A DNA stretch of 64,000 bases, from contig NZ_JAUEMJ010000002.1 in assembly GCF_030403505.1 (NCBI RefSeq), positions 558,001-622,000 of the forward strand, written 5' to 3'. Below the pieces are notes generated by a model that did no database searches, was not told where the DNA came from, and was given only the letters and a program-made list of their open reading frames with translations. The position numbers and the translations under genes are program-made. Positions 48,483-57,014 of this stretch are shown here, one piece after another (position 1 is the first letter of the stretch; each line of letters starts with the position of its first letter). This DNA comes from Glycomyces tritici. Lineage in GTDB: Bacteria; Actinomycetota; Actinomycetes; Mycobacteriales; Micromonosporaceae.

Positions 48483-49846
48483 CGGCCGGCCTCCTGCTCG
48501 AACGTCTCCATGATGCGCTCACGCGTCCCGCCGAAGGCCGGGTCGGTGGCCTTGTCGTCGGGAAGGTAGCGAAGGCGCTCGATCCGCGAACCGGTCAGCC
48601 GGTCCACTCTGAGCCGGCCGCGGTCGATGCGGACCTCCTCGCCCGGCGCGGGGATGCGCTCGAGCGCTTCCAGCACGTAGCCGGCGACGGTCTCGTAGTC
48701 CTCGCCTTCGGGGATGCGCACGCCCGCGCGCTCCCACAGCTCGTCGGGGCGCAGCGAGCCCGCGATCAGGATCGAGTCGGCCTGCTTGAGGACCTGGCGC
48801 TGGATCTTGTCGTGCTCGTCCTGCACCTCGCCCAGCAGCTCCTCCACGAGGTCCTCGAGGGTGACGATGCCGGCGGTGCCGCCGTGCTCGTCGATGACGA
48901 CCGCGATCTGGAAGCCCCGGCCGCGCAGTGTGCCGAGCAGCGACCCGACACCGGCGGCCTCGGGGACCTTCAGCGGCTCGGACATCAACTCGCTCACCGG
49001 AACCGATCCGCGGCGGTCGAACTCGACGCCGATGGCGGACTTCACGTGGACCACGCCGACGACGTCGTCCACGTCCTCGCCGAGGACCGGGAAGCGCGAG
49101 TGGCCCGTCCGGGCCGCCTCGGCGATCACGTCGGCGGCGGTCGCCGTCCGCTCCAAAGTGGTCGTCCGCACGCGCGGGGTCATGACCTCTTCGGCGGTGT
49201 GCGTCGAGAACGTCAGCGTCCGCTGTAGGATCGCCGCGTCGTCGCGGTCCAGAGACCCTTCGGTGGCCGAGCGCCGGATCAGGAAGCTGAGCTCCTCGGC
49301 GCTGCGCGCCCCGGACAGCTCCTCCTTCGGCTCGATGCCCATCGCGCGGATCGTGCGGTTCGCGGTGCCGTTGAACAGGACCACGAGCGGCTTGAACACC
49401 ACCGTGAACCCGATCTGGAACGGGACCACGAGCTTCGCGGTCTGCAGCGGCACCGCCAGCGCGAAGTTCTTGGGGACCAGCTCGCCGAGGATCATCGAGA
49501 ACAGCGTGGCCACGGTGATGGAGACGATCGCGCCGACGGCGGGCACCGCGGTCTCGGAGAGGCCCAGGCCGGTGAGCGGCTCGTGCAGCAGCGAACTGAT
49601 CGCCGGTTCGAACGTGTAGCCGGCGAGGAGGGTGGTGAGGGTGATGCCCAGTTGGGCCGAGGAGAGGTGGGTGGAGGTGACTTTGAGGGCCTTGATCGTG
49701 GGCTGCAGGCCCTTCTCGCCCTGCTCGCGGCGGCGCTCCAGTTCCGGCCGGTCGAGGTTGACCAGGGCGAACTCGGAGGCGACGAACAGGCCGGTGCCGA
49801 CGGTCAGGATGACACCCGCGAGGATGCCCCAGACTTCCGTGTTCAA
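48479..49846 (-). CDS. CNNM/CorC-type ion transport protein with CorC_HlyC domain
   Basis: A 455-residue protein: membrane DUF21 part with FVASEFALVNLDR, LSSAQLGITLTTLLAGY and LGELVPKNFALAVP, a CBS pair (about 205-345), and a C-terminal CorC_HlyC domain (ETVAGYVLEALERIPAPGEEV) near 390-410. It probably exports Mg2+ or Co2+ or senses them. It is coupled to the short paralogue downstream. Divergent from a TetR gene across 200 bp. Confidence 0.9.
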   Translation of the reverse strand: MNTEVWGILAGVILTVGTGLFVASEFALVNLDRPELERRREQGEKGLQPTIKALKVTSTHLSSAQLGITLTTLLAGYTFEPAISSLLHEPLTGLGLSETAVPAVGAIVSITVATLFSMILGELVPKNFALAVPLQTAKLVVPFQIGFTVVFKPLVVLFNGTANRTIRAMGIEPKEELSGARSAEELSFLIRRSATEGSLDRDDAAILQRTLTFSTHTAEEVMTPRVRTTTLERTATAADVIAEAARTGHSRFPVLGEDVDDVVGVVHVKSAIGVEFDRRGSVPVSELMSEPLKVPEAAGVGSLLGTLRGRGFQIAVVIDEHGGTAGIVTLEDLVEELLGEVQDEHDKIQRQVLKQADSILIAGSLRPDELWERAGVRIPEGEDYETVAGYVLEALERIPAPGEEVRIDRGRLRVDRLTGSRIERLRYLPDDKATDPAFGGTRERIMETFEQEAGR

Positions 49847-50008
49847 CGCTCACCTCGCTGCGGCGTAGCGGAGATCGGCGCCTGCCGCTCCGAGGTGAGC
49901 CAGGGTTTATGACTGGGTGAATCGTCCATGCCGACGAGGATAGCGGGGCCGGGACCCCGCTGCTCCGCGAAGGTGTCCGGATCACAGCGGGTCGCCTGCG
50001 CGCTATGA

Positions 50009-50037
50009 TTGGTCAATCGTCCAATACGATCGACCAA
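50009..50037. promoter_or_regulatory. TetR operator before the TetR-monooxygenase pair
   Basis: The arms TTGGTCAATCG (50009-50019) and CGATCGACCAA (50027-50037) differ at one pair only, with seven bases between. The site ends nine bases before the TetR start, over the promoter or leader, so the regulator very probably binds here and represses its own operon. Confidence 0.75.
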
Positions 50038-50046
50038 GAGGTGTGC

Positions 50047-50628
50047 ATGGCCGTCCAGACCAACGCCGAACGGGGCCGCGACGTCCGCGCGCGGCTGCTC
50101 GCCGCCGCACAGGAGCTCATCGCCGAACTCGGCTGGAACGGCGTCAGCACCCGCGTCCTCGCCGAGCGGGCCGGGGTCCACTCCGGCCTGGTGCACTACC
50201 ACTTCGCGTCGCTCCAGGCGCTCCTGCGGCAGGCGGCCGTCGAAGCGATGCGCCCCTTGGTCGACGGCACCGCCGCCCTCCTCGCGCAGAGCCCGAGCCC
50301 CGCCGACGCCGTCGAATCGCTCCTGGCCGAGATCGACCGGTACACCGGCACCGACCCGGCGTCCCTGGTGTTCATCGAGGCCTACCTCGCCGCCACCCGC
50401 GACCCGGACCTGCGCGACCAGATGAGCGGCCTCGTGACCGGCCTCCGCGCCACCCTGGCCGAGGCCCTGACCCGCGCGGGCCACCAGGCGCCCGAAGCGG
50501 CCGCGATCACCGTCATGGCCGTCGTCGACGGCTTCCTACTCCACAAAGGACTCGACCCGCAGCTGTCCGCCATGCGGCTCGCACCGATGCTGCGCCGACT
50601 CACCGACACGAACGGAGCACCTTCATGA
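50047..50628 (+). CDS. TetR family regulator of the monooxygenase gene
   Basis: ATG 50047 (MAVQTNAERGRDVRARLL) has AAGAGG upstream. The 193-residue protein has the HTH NGVSTRVLAERAGVHSGLVHYHFASLQAL near 34-62 and a TetR dimer region. It overlaps the oxidoreductase gene by four bases (ATGA), so the two are coupled; induction by the oxidoreductase's substrate is likely. Confidence 0.9.
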   Translation: MAVQTNAERGRDVRARLLAAAQELIAELGWNGVSTRVLAERAGVHSGLVHYHFASLQALLRQAAVEAMRPLVDGTAALLAQSPSPADAVESLLAEIDRYTGTDPASLVFIEAYLAATRDPDLRDQMSGLVTGLRATLAEALTRAGHQAPEAAAITVMAVVDGFLLHKGLDPQLSAMRLAPMLRRLTDTNGAPS

Positions 50629-51791
50629 AGGCCCTCATCTGCGGGGCGGGCATCGCCGGCCTCGCCCTCGCCAACCGCCTCCACCACCACGGCTGGGACG
50701 TCCACATCGTCGACCACTCCCCCGGCCCCCGCGCCCAGGGCTACATGATCGACTTCTCCGGCCCCGGCTACGAGGCCCTGACCGCCATGGGCCTGCACGA
50801 GCGGCTCCGCGAGCACGCCAGCCCCGTCGACGAGTTCCGCTACATCGACGACCGCGGCCGCACCACCGTCGGACTCGACTACGCGCTCTTCGCCAAAGCC
50901 CTCAAAGGCGACCTCGTCAGCATCATGCGGCCCGCCCTCGAACAGCTGCTCCGCGAGAGCCTCAGCGACGACATCGACCTGTGCTACCGCACCACCATCG
51001 AGCGAATCGACGGCAACCGGGCCCACCTCTCCGACGGCACCGCGATCGACGCCGACCTCATCGCGGGCGCCGACGGCGTCCACTCCCGCGTCCGATCCCT
51101 CGCCTTCGGCCCCGACCAGGACTGCCTCCGCCCGCTCGGCATGCACACCGGCGCCTTCGTGTTCACCGACCCCGAAGCGTTCGAACAGGCCCGCGGCCGG
51201 TTCCTGCTCACCGAGACCCTCAACCGCCAGATGGGGTTCTACGGCCTCACCGACGACCGCGTCGCCGTCTTCGCCGTGCACCGCACCGATGCGCTCGCCC
51301 TGCCCGAGGACCCTCGCGCCGCGCTGCGAGACGCCTACGCAGGCATGGGCGACCTCGCCGAACGCGCACTCGCCCGATGCCCGGCCCCCGACCAGATCTA
51401 CTACGACCAGGTCGCCCAGACCCACGTGCCGCAATGGAGCGACGGACCGGTGGCCCTGGTCGGCGACGCCGCCTGCGCGGTCTCCCTCATCGCCGGGCAG
51501 GGCGCGTCCCTCGGCATCGCCGGCGCCTACCTCCTCGCCGAACGGCTGCACCACACCGCCACCGTCGCCGAAGGCATCGCGGACTACGAACGGCGCTGGC
51601 GCCCGATCGCGGCCGAAGTGCAGGCCTCGGCCCGCGACCGCGTCACCGAATGGTTCCTGCCGCGCACCCCCGGCAGGCTGCTGCTGCGCCGCTGGGGCTT
51701 CCGCGCGATGCACCTGCCCGGGCTCGACCGCGTCATGGTCGGCTCGCTCCTCCCCAAGAGCCACAAGCCGATCACCGCCCTCGCCGCCTGA
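50625..51791 (+). CDS. FAD-dependent aromatic-type monooxygenase
   Basis: The 388-residue protein starts with the dinucleotide motif GAGIAGLALANRL. RFLLTETLNRQMGFYGLTDDRVAVFAVHR is in the middle, and VALVGDAACAVSLIAGQGASLGIAGAYLLAERL near 281-313 is the flavin-binding GD motif of PHBH-fold enzymes. These hydroxylate aromatic or tetracycline-like substrates using NADPH. Its coupling to a TetR gene suggests a drug- or aromatic-inducible pair. Substrate unknown. Confidence 0.88.
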   Translation: MKALICGAGIAGLALANRLHHHGWDVHIVDHSPGPRAQGYMIDFSGPGYEALTAMGLHERLREHASPVDEFRYIDDRGRTTVGLDYALFAKALKGDLVSIMRPALEQLLRESLSDDIDLCYRTTIERIDGNRAHLSDGTAIDADLIAGADGVHSRVRSLAFGPDQDCLRPLGMHTGAFVFTDPEAFEQARGRFLLTETLNRQMGFYGLTDDRVAVFAVHRTDALALPEDPRAALRDAYAGMGDLAERALARCPAPDQIYYDQVAQTHVPQWSDGPVALVGDAACAVSLIAGQGASLGIAGAYLLAERLHHTATVAEGIADYERRWRPIAAEVQASARDRVTEWFLPRTPGRLLLRRWGFRAMHLPGLDRVMVGSLLPKSHKPITALAA

Positions 51792-51872
51792 GCGGTTCCT
51801 CCGTTCCGGTGATACGCGAACGCCCGCCGATCCCGATATCCTGGGAGTTCTGTGCAGCCCAGGAGGTCAGCC

Positions 51873-52271
51873 ATGCAGCGCGTCAACTTCCGCATCACCG
51901 TCGACCTCGGCCCCGACGCCGACGACCAGCAGCGCAGCGACGCGGCAGCCGCCCTCCGGAAGATCCTGGTCGCCAAGCAGGTCGGCACCGTCGTCCGCGA
52001 GCGCACGGCGTCAGCGGCCGAGGGCGCGAAATCCGCCGACCTGCTCGGCGACGCCGCACTCGTTGCGACAGTGGCGACGTCGACGTTCGCGATCCTCAGG
52101 GAGGCCATCCGGGCCTGGGAGCGGCAGCGGACCGGACGCACCGCCAAAGTCACCCTCGGCGATCACTCGCTCGAACTGAACGGCATCACCCAGGAGCAGG
52201 CGAAGCAGATCGCCGAGGGATTCTGGAAGCAGGCCTCCGCCCCGGAAGACGCCGGCGATGGGCGCCCGTAG
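51873..52271 (+). CDS. Effector-associated constant component EACC1-like protein
   Basis: ATG 51873 has AGGAGG six bases upstream. The 132-residue protein begins RVNFRITVDLGPDADDQQRS, then a helix AAAALRKILVAKQVGTVVRE, a helical hydrophobic stretch (DLLGDAALVATVATSTFAILREAIRAWERQR), and a beta part (AKVTLGDHSLELNGIT). This plan matches EACC1, a small partner gene of caspase, trypsin and other effectors in actinobacterial conflict systems, as known from comparative genomics. It overlaps the caspase gene by 14 bp, so the two are coupled. It probably couples the effector to a membrane or sensor. Confidence 0.8.
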   Translation: MQRVNFRITVDLGPDADDQQRSDAAAALRKILVAKQVGTVVRERTASAAEGAKSADLLGDAALVATVATSTFAILREAIRAWERQRTGRTAKVTLGDHSLELNGITQEQAKQIAEGFWKQASAPEDAGDGRP

Positions 52272-53526
52272 GGCCCTGCTGATCGGCACGGCCGACTACG
52301 AGGACGGGCGGCTCCGGCCGCTCAAGGCCCCGCTCAACGACCTCGACGCCCTGTCAGCGGTCCTGGCCGACCCCGAGATCGGCGGCTACGAGGTCGCCGA
52401 GCTCCGCGAGCAGCCCGTCCACCTCATCGAACGCGCGGTGCAGAAGTTCCTCGTCCACTCAGAGCCCGACGACGAACTGCTCCTCTACTTCTCCTGCCAC
52501 GGCCTCAAAGACGACGAGGAACTCCTCTACTTCGCCGGCACCGACACCGAGCCCGAACCCGAGCTCCTCAAGACCCATGCGGTCCCCGCGGTCGACGTCA
52601 GCGGATACCTGGAGGCCGCGGAAGCCCGCCGCAAGGTGCTGCTGCTCGACTGCTGCTTCAGCGGGGCGTTCCGGGCCGGCGCCAAGAGCGCGGACCCGCG
52701 GCTCGACATCGGCGGGACGTTCACCGAGTCGGGGACCGTGGTGATCAGCGCCAGCGACCGGTTCCAGCAGGCCTTCGAACTGGTCTCGCCGACCGACCCG
52801 AAACCGCTGTCGGTGTTCACGGACGCCGCCGTGCGCGGCCTGCGATCCGGTGACGCCGACCTCGACGGCGACGGCTTCGTCTCAGCCGACGACCTGTACA
52901 AGTACGTCACCAAGGCGCTGCACGAGGCAGGCTCGGCCCAGCGCCCGACCCGCTCGGTCCTCAGCGGCGTCGGCGACCTCAAGCTCACCCGGCAGCGCAA
53001 CCCCCCGAAACAAGTGCCCAAGCCGCCGGCACCACCCGCCGCGCCGCGGCCGAAATTCGACGCCGCCGGCCTCCGCCGGGCCCTGCTCGAGGCCCCCGCA
53101 ACGGTCGAGGTGGTCGTCGACCCCGCCGACGACGACCCGGCCCTCGCGAGGATCGCCAAGAAGCTGCCGCGCACACGCGGCGAGCACCTCATCGGGTACG
53201 TCGATCAAGGCTCCTACATGTCGTGGTTCCAGGGCCTCGTACCCACCGGCCGCCGCTACCTCGGCTTCGTGGTGTTCACCGAAAGCGCCGTGCACCTCCC
53301 CGGAGGCGAGCGACTGACCTACACCGAGCTCGGCGGCCACGAGATCAGCGCCCAGCGGCAGACCCACATCGGCCACCCGCGCCAAGGCGGCAGCTACGAG
53401 ACCGTCCACGTCACGCTCCGGCACCCCTACCGCGCCATAGACTTCGGCGGCGGCGACCTGCGCCAGCTCGAAGGACTCGCCGCACTGCTCACCACGCTCG
53501 GACGCCTGGCCACCGAAAGCGGCTGA
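52258..53526 (+). CDS. Caspase-family protease with EF-hand-like loop and unknown C-terminal domain
   Basis: The 422-residue protein has an N-terminal caspase (C14) domain: RALLIGTADYEDG, catalytic His81 in YFSCHGLKD and Cys133 in LLLDCCFSGAF. An EF-hand-type loop DLDGDGFVSADD at 201-212 suggests Ca2+ control. A Pro-rich linker (KQVPKPPAPPAAPRPKFD, 251-268) leads to a C-terminal domain of about 150 residues that I do not recognise; its strand-rich pattern (YLGFVVFTESAVHLPGG, ERLTYTELGG) may be PH-like. Coupled to EACC1. It is expected to cleave host or phage proteins on activation, killing or arresting the cell. tRNA-Pro follows on the other strand. Confidence 0.88.
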   Translation: MGARRALLIGTADYEDGRLRPLKAPLNDLDALSAVLADPEIGGYEVAELREQPVHLIERAVQKFLVHSEPDDELLLYFSCHGLKDDEELLYFAGTDTEPEPELLKTHAVPAVDVSGYLEAAEARRKVLLLDCCFSGAFRAGAKSADPRLDIGGTFTESGTVVISASDRFQQAFELVSPTDPKPLSVFTDAAVRGLRSGDADLDGDGFVSADDLYKYVTKALHEAGSAQRPTRSVLSGVGDLKLTRQRNPPKQVPKPPAPPAAPRPKFDAAGLRRALLEAPATVEVVVDPADDDPALARIAKKLPRTRGEHLIGYVDQGSYMSWFQGLVPTGRRYLGFVVFTESAVHLPGGERLTYTELGGHEISAQRQTHIGHPRQGGSYETVHVTLRHPYRAIDFGGGDLRQLEGLAALLTTLGRLATESG

Positions 53527-53550
53527 CCGGCCCGAGAGAGCGCCACACGC

Positions 53551-53584
53551 AAAAACACCAGGAACCTCATCAAGGTCCCCGGTG
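53551..53584 (-). terminator. Rho-independent terminator of tRNA-Pro
   Basis: On the minus strand CACC-GGGG-ACCT (53584-53573) pairs with AGGTTCCTGGTG (53567-53556), with two G-U pairs, and five T residues (53555-53551) follow directly. It is 8 bp past the 3' end of the tRNA. Confidence 0.85.
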
Positions 53585-53591
53585 CCCGTTG

Positions 53592-53665
53592 TCGGGACGA
53601 CAGGATTTGAACCTGCGACCCCCCGCTCCCAAAGCGGGTGCGCTACCAAGCTGCGCCACGTCCCG
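53592..53665 (-). tRNA. tRNA-Pro (anticodon TGG)
   Basis: Read on the minus strand, the acceptor stem is CGGGACG/CGTCCCG, the D-arm has GCGCAGCTTGGTAGCGC, the anticodon stem CCCGC/GCGGG encloses TTTGGGA with anticodon TGG (53629-53631), and the T-loop is GGTTCAAATCC. The discriminator base is A and CCA is not encoded. A terminator follows. It marks the edge of a degraded accessory region on its 5' side. Confidence 0.96.
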
Positions 53666-54236
53666 ATCATCACCGCAAAGCGGCCTCAGCCAGGGTACAG
53701 CACCACCACCTCAAAACGCCGCCAGGTATTCGCTCCGCCCCACAGCGCCCACCAGATCCAGGTGCGGACCTGACCTGTGCAAACCCCGCCATCACGACGA
53801 GTTCTCCGCAGCCCGGCGCCGGATATCCGGATTCCGCTCCCGCCTCCGATACGACGTCCGATTCGCGACCACCAGCTAAGCGTTCCGGGTGTGATAGCGA
53901 GCCAATGACGCTTCGAACTCGCGATTCGCGTCAAAGGGTCCCGCAGCTCATCTCGCCCGCGCTCCGATGGCCCCGATCAATATTGATCCTGGCAGGAATC
54001 GTGACCGAGGCAGGCATCGCCAACTCTCACGTCAACAACGCTTCCCAAGCGTGCCGCCATCGCCCGCGCCGAGACATGTCGTACCGGATCGGCGAGCTGC
54101 GGAAATAGGACTGCGACCACACGGTGGGAGCACCCGACTCATCGGTCCAGACCCCACAAATGGCGAGGTCGCCTCGAAGCGGGGCTATTTTTAGAGTCCG
54201 AGCTTTCGCGCTCACAGCGCGTATGCTGCGCGGGAC
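53666..54236. other. 571-bp gap without a supported gene
   Basis: Upstream of tRNA-Pro no frame has family-like content. The minus strand near 53700-53930 shows broken fragments that might be decayed coding sequence (short pieces in changing frames). The tRNA promoter must lie near 53670-53710. I see no inverted repeat or attachment-site copy. Confidence 0.5.
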
Positions 54237-54737
54237 ATGATCGAGTATGCCGAGCAACCTCTCATTTTTCTTGACGTCGATGGGACCGTGATTCCCTTCG
54301 GCCAATCGAATGGCAGCACATCGGAAGCGACCGCCACTGAGACGTACCTTGCCGGGATCAACCCGGAGCTGGGGCGCCAGCTGGCCGCACTGACGTGCGA
54401 GCTGGTCTGGGCCACGACTTGGGAAGACGAGGCCAACGAGGTACTGGCGCCTCGGCTCGGGCTGCCTCCATTGCGCGTGGTGCACTGGCCAGAACCCTCC
54501 GGGGAAGGCGAACGCGAAGACCGGTGGTTCAACCTGCACTGGAAAACACGCACCCTGGTCGCGTGGGCCAACGGTCGCCCGTTCGCCTGGGTCGACGACG
54601 AGATCACCGCCGCCGATATCGAATGGATCGCCGCTCATCACCATGGCCACGCCTTGCTGCACCCCGTGGACGGCTTCCTTGGCATCACGCGCCAGGATCT
54701 TGAAGCTCTAGGCGCTTGGCTTCGCAGCGTCTCATAG
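54237..54737 (+). CDS. HAD-like hydrolase, RNA-repair-associated type
   Basis: A 166-residue protein with HAD motif I LIFLDVDGTVIPF near 9-21, motif II in LVWATTWEDEA near 59-69, and motif III/IV in FAWVDDEITAAD near 119-130. It lacks a cap and matches the short actinobacterial HAD proteins that are fused to, or found with, Swiss-Army-knife RNA repair proteins. It may be a phosphatase acting on nucleic acid ends, but the substrate is not proven. A NUDIX remnant follows. Confidence 0.8.
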   Translation: MIEYAEQPLIFLDVDGTVIPFGQSNGSTSEATATETYLAGINPELGRQLAALTCELVWATTWEDEANEVLAPRLGLPPLRVVHWPEPSGEGEREDRWFNLHWKTRTLVAWANGRPFAWVDDEITAADIEWIAAHHHGHALLHPVDGFLGITRQDLEALGAWLRSVS

Positions 54738-54771
54738 CTGACCAGTCCGACCCAGGGAGTGGTGCGAGCGG

Positions 54772-55017
54772 ATGATGCGGTCGAACCTGCATTGCACCTC
54801 GATGCGGCCGCACGTCACCTGTTTCTCGAAGTTCGGCTGGCACCTCATCCACGCGACCCCTGAGTCCGTCGCCTGGTTCAGCGAGGAGGAGGTCTCCGGC
54901 ATCAAGTGGCTGTCGCTGCCACAACTGCTCGACGAGCCGATCGAGACACTGGACCCACACCTGCACCGCTTCGCCAACAAGCTTTGGGACGCCCTCACAC
55001 GACAGTCGACCATCTGA
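54772..55017 (+). pseudogene. NUDIX hydrolase remnant, C-terminal piece
   Basis: The frame encodes LHCTSMRPHVTCFSKFGWHLIHATPE, then SEEEVSGIKWLSLPQLLDEPIETLDPHLHRFANKL, which is the C-terminal part of a NUDIX family protein. The NUDIX box (GX5EX7REUXEEXGU) is absent and the sequence upstream belongs to other frames, so this is a truncated remnant that cannot hydrolyse nucleoside diphosphate compounds. Confidence 0.65.
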
Positions 55018-55169
55018 CGCCTCCCGCTGGTCACCGGCAAGTGGAGCCGGAACGTCCTTGAACCCGAAGCGACAAAACCCCCGACGACGGGCCAGTCCCG
55101 TCTCAAGCCAGAGGCCGAATCGAACTCGAAGAATGAGGTCGTTCATGGTTCTGGATGAGCGCTACTGGG

Positions 55170-56150
55170 TCAGGCCATTTCTGAGCGGCTGGCGTGGTGC
55201 TCGGAGACCGGGCAGTAATACAGCTGGAGGGCATATCCGCGCCCGATCGTGACGCCGGTCGGGTTCGCGAGATCGCACCCGGTCGCGGCCTCTTCCACTG
55301 GCTGCCAGTACTGTTTCGTGTCCCTGCCGTGCTCGCTGAAGTCGGCGGTGAAGAGCGGCAGCTGCTCGGCACCGCACTCGCATGTCATCGGGTAAGGGTC
55401 ATAGATGCCCCAGGACATGCCGTGCCCCATGACCTTCCAGCCCGGAGCATTCGCGATGTCGCTCGAGTAGTTGGCGCCGTCACTGGTCGCTGCCTCCCAC
55501 ACGTCGAGGTCGACCTGCAAGTCTTGTGGAAGCACGTGGATGTTGGGGTATTCGGTGACGACTTCGGGGTGGACGATGCAGGGGTTGGGGACGTAGCGCT
55601 TCTGACCAAGGTCTGGTTGCGGCACTTCCTTCAGGACCTCGTGGATGTTCTCGGCTCGGCGCCAGGCCACCTGGAATGCGGGGCAGTACGACGTGTCGGT
55701 CTCGGTGCCGGTGTGGTTGCGCGGGCACCAGAGGATCTGCAGCAGGTCGTACTTCTCAGGCCAGGGGAGGCCGGGCACGTCGCGGTAGTACAGCTGCGCT
55801 ACCGGAATCAATGGCGGTGGCGCATCCGGGTCGAAGTCGGCGTTCGCGCCTCGCGCAAGTTCATCTAGGAGGTCACTCAGCGCCTTGCCAGTCGAAGGGT
55901 CGTTCTTGAGCATCGAATAACGTGCGTTGAGCGCGGGATCGAACGGTTCAACAAAGAAATCGTCATGCTCGAGCCGGCACACCGGCCAGGGCTCGTCGAC
56001 CGGCCACAGCAGCGGACCGCCGACCGAGGACTGCCCTATGTCGGGAGCGCCTTCCCGCGGGTGCAGTCGCGTTACCGGCCTGGCGTGTTCGGCGAGCGCT
56101 GGTACGGCTTTGAGGATGTCATGCGGGCGTTGGGGCGTAGTGAGCGTCAT
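55170..56150 (-). CDS. Conserved hypothetical protein, DUF1963/YwqG-like candidate
   Basis: I start at ATG 56150 (MTLTTPQRPHDILKAVP), since the frame upstream is Arg-rich and not family-like. The 326-residue product contains IGQSSVGGPLLWPVDEPWPVC near 59-79, VPAQLYYR-type and PWPEKYDLLQILWCPRNH blocks near 135-165, and a C-terminal CECGAEQLPLF near 275. It looks like streptomycete hypothetical proteins that resemble DUF1963. The Cys pairs might bind a metal. No reaction is known. Its neighbours are decayed genes. Confidence 0.6.
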   Translation of the reverse strand: MTLTTPQRPHDILKAVPALAEHARPVTRLHPREGAPDIGQSSVGGPLLWPVDEPWPVCRLEHDDFFVEPFDPALNARYSMLKNDPSTGKALSDLLDELARGANADFDPDAPPPLIPVAQLYYRDVPGLPWPEKYDLLQILWCPRNHTGTETDTSYCPAFQVAWRRAENIHEVLKEVPQPDLGQKRYVPNPCIVHPEVVTEYPNIHVLPQDLQVDLDVWEAATSDGANYSSDIANAPGWKVMGHGMSWGIYDPYPMTCECGAEQLPLFTADFSEHGRDTKQYWQPVEEAATGCDLANPTGVTIGRGYALQLYYCPVSEHHASRSEMA

Positions 56151-56235
56151 GAGGCGGTTTTCTCTTTGAGAGGTAGCGGTAGCTCGACGGTACCGGGACG
56201 GGGCGACAGAGCGCGGACGCGCCGACGCGTGAGGT

Positions 56236-56851
56236 TCAGGCTGGCTCAGCCGTGAACGCTTTCGCGCCACGAAGCTCAGTCTGCAGAACGCCTGCGGCTA
56301 TTGACGAGTCGAGCCGGACCGTCACGCCCGGCACGCCGGCGGCGCGCTTTGAGACCTGCGGCAGGTTCTCGAGGTTGAAGCCGTCCCGCCTCGCGAGGAG
56401 GCCGCCAAGCTCATACCTCGAGACCATGTCCGAACCAGCAGCATGGAGCACCCCGGCATACTCCGAGGAACAGAGCTCGAGGAGCGCGGCAGCGAGGTCG
56501 GTGACGTGAACGGGGCACCGGAAGTCGTCCGTGAACAAGCCGCACGGCATCGCTGGAGACGTGCACGAACCGCGTACCGGATGCAGCGCATGCGGCGGCG
56601 ATACCGATCGGGGCGAGTGCCGTTGTCGTCCAGTCGTTCATAACGGCGGCCGTGTTGATGACCGCATCGGGCATGACATCGCCGTTGAGTCGCGCGAACG
56701 CGTCGCGGTCACGAACATCGAGCTGCGTCAGGCCGTTCCCTCTCGTGGAGTATGCGGTGCCGGTGACGGCATGGCCGACCTCGCCGGCAAGGTTGACCAC
56801 CTCGGCGCCGAGGAAACCGGAAGCGCCGATCACCAAGAGACGGAGAGACAT
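56236..56851 (-). pseudogene. RmlD-like NAD-dependent reductase, internal deletion and frameshift
   Basis: From 56851 the frame encodes LRLLVIGASGFLGAEVVNLAGEVGHAV (Rossmann start), MPDAVINTAAVMND and FVHVSSDA. The reading then fails: the other frame continues from about 56545 as GLFTDDFRCPVHVTDLAAALLEL and runs to 56236. An intact RmlD-like protein has about 80 residues between those blocks, including the YxxxK active site, so a deletion with a frameshift has removed the catalytic core. The gene is dead. Confidence 0.8.
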
Positions 56852-57014
56852 CGGCCGAGTCTAGAGACGCGCTCAGTGCTCGACCAGACCAAGGCCCCCG
56901 GGCACAGAACCGCTCACGCTCACGATCAGCCATATACTGGCCGCATCCTCCACCCCCACAACTGGAAAGCCACGCCGCGCCCATGACACCCCCCTTCCTC
57001 CCACCGTTCCGTCG

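Noticed and set aside
53592..53665. tRNA-Pro as the attachment site of an integrated element
   Set aside because: No integrase gene and no second copy of the tRNA 3' end were seen, and the decayed stretch lies on the 5' side of the tRNA.
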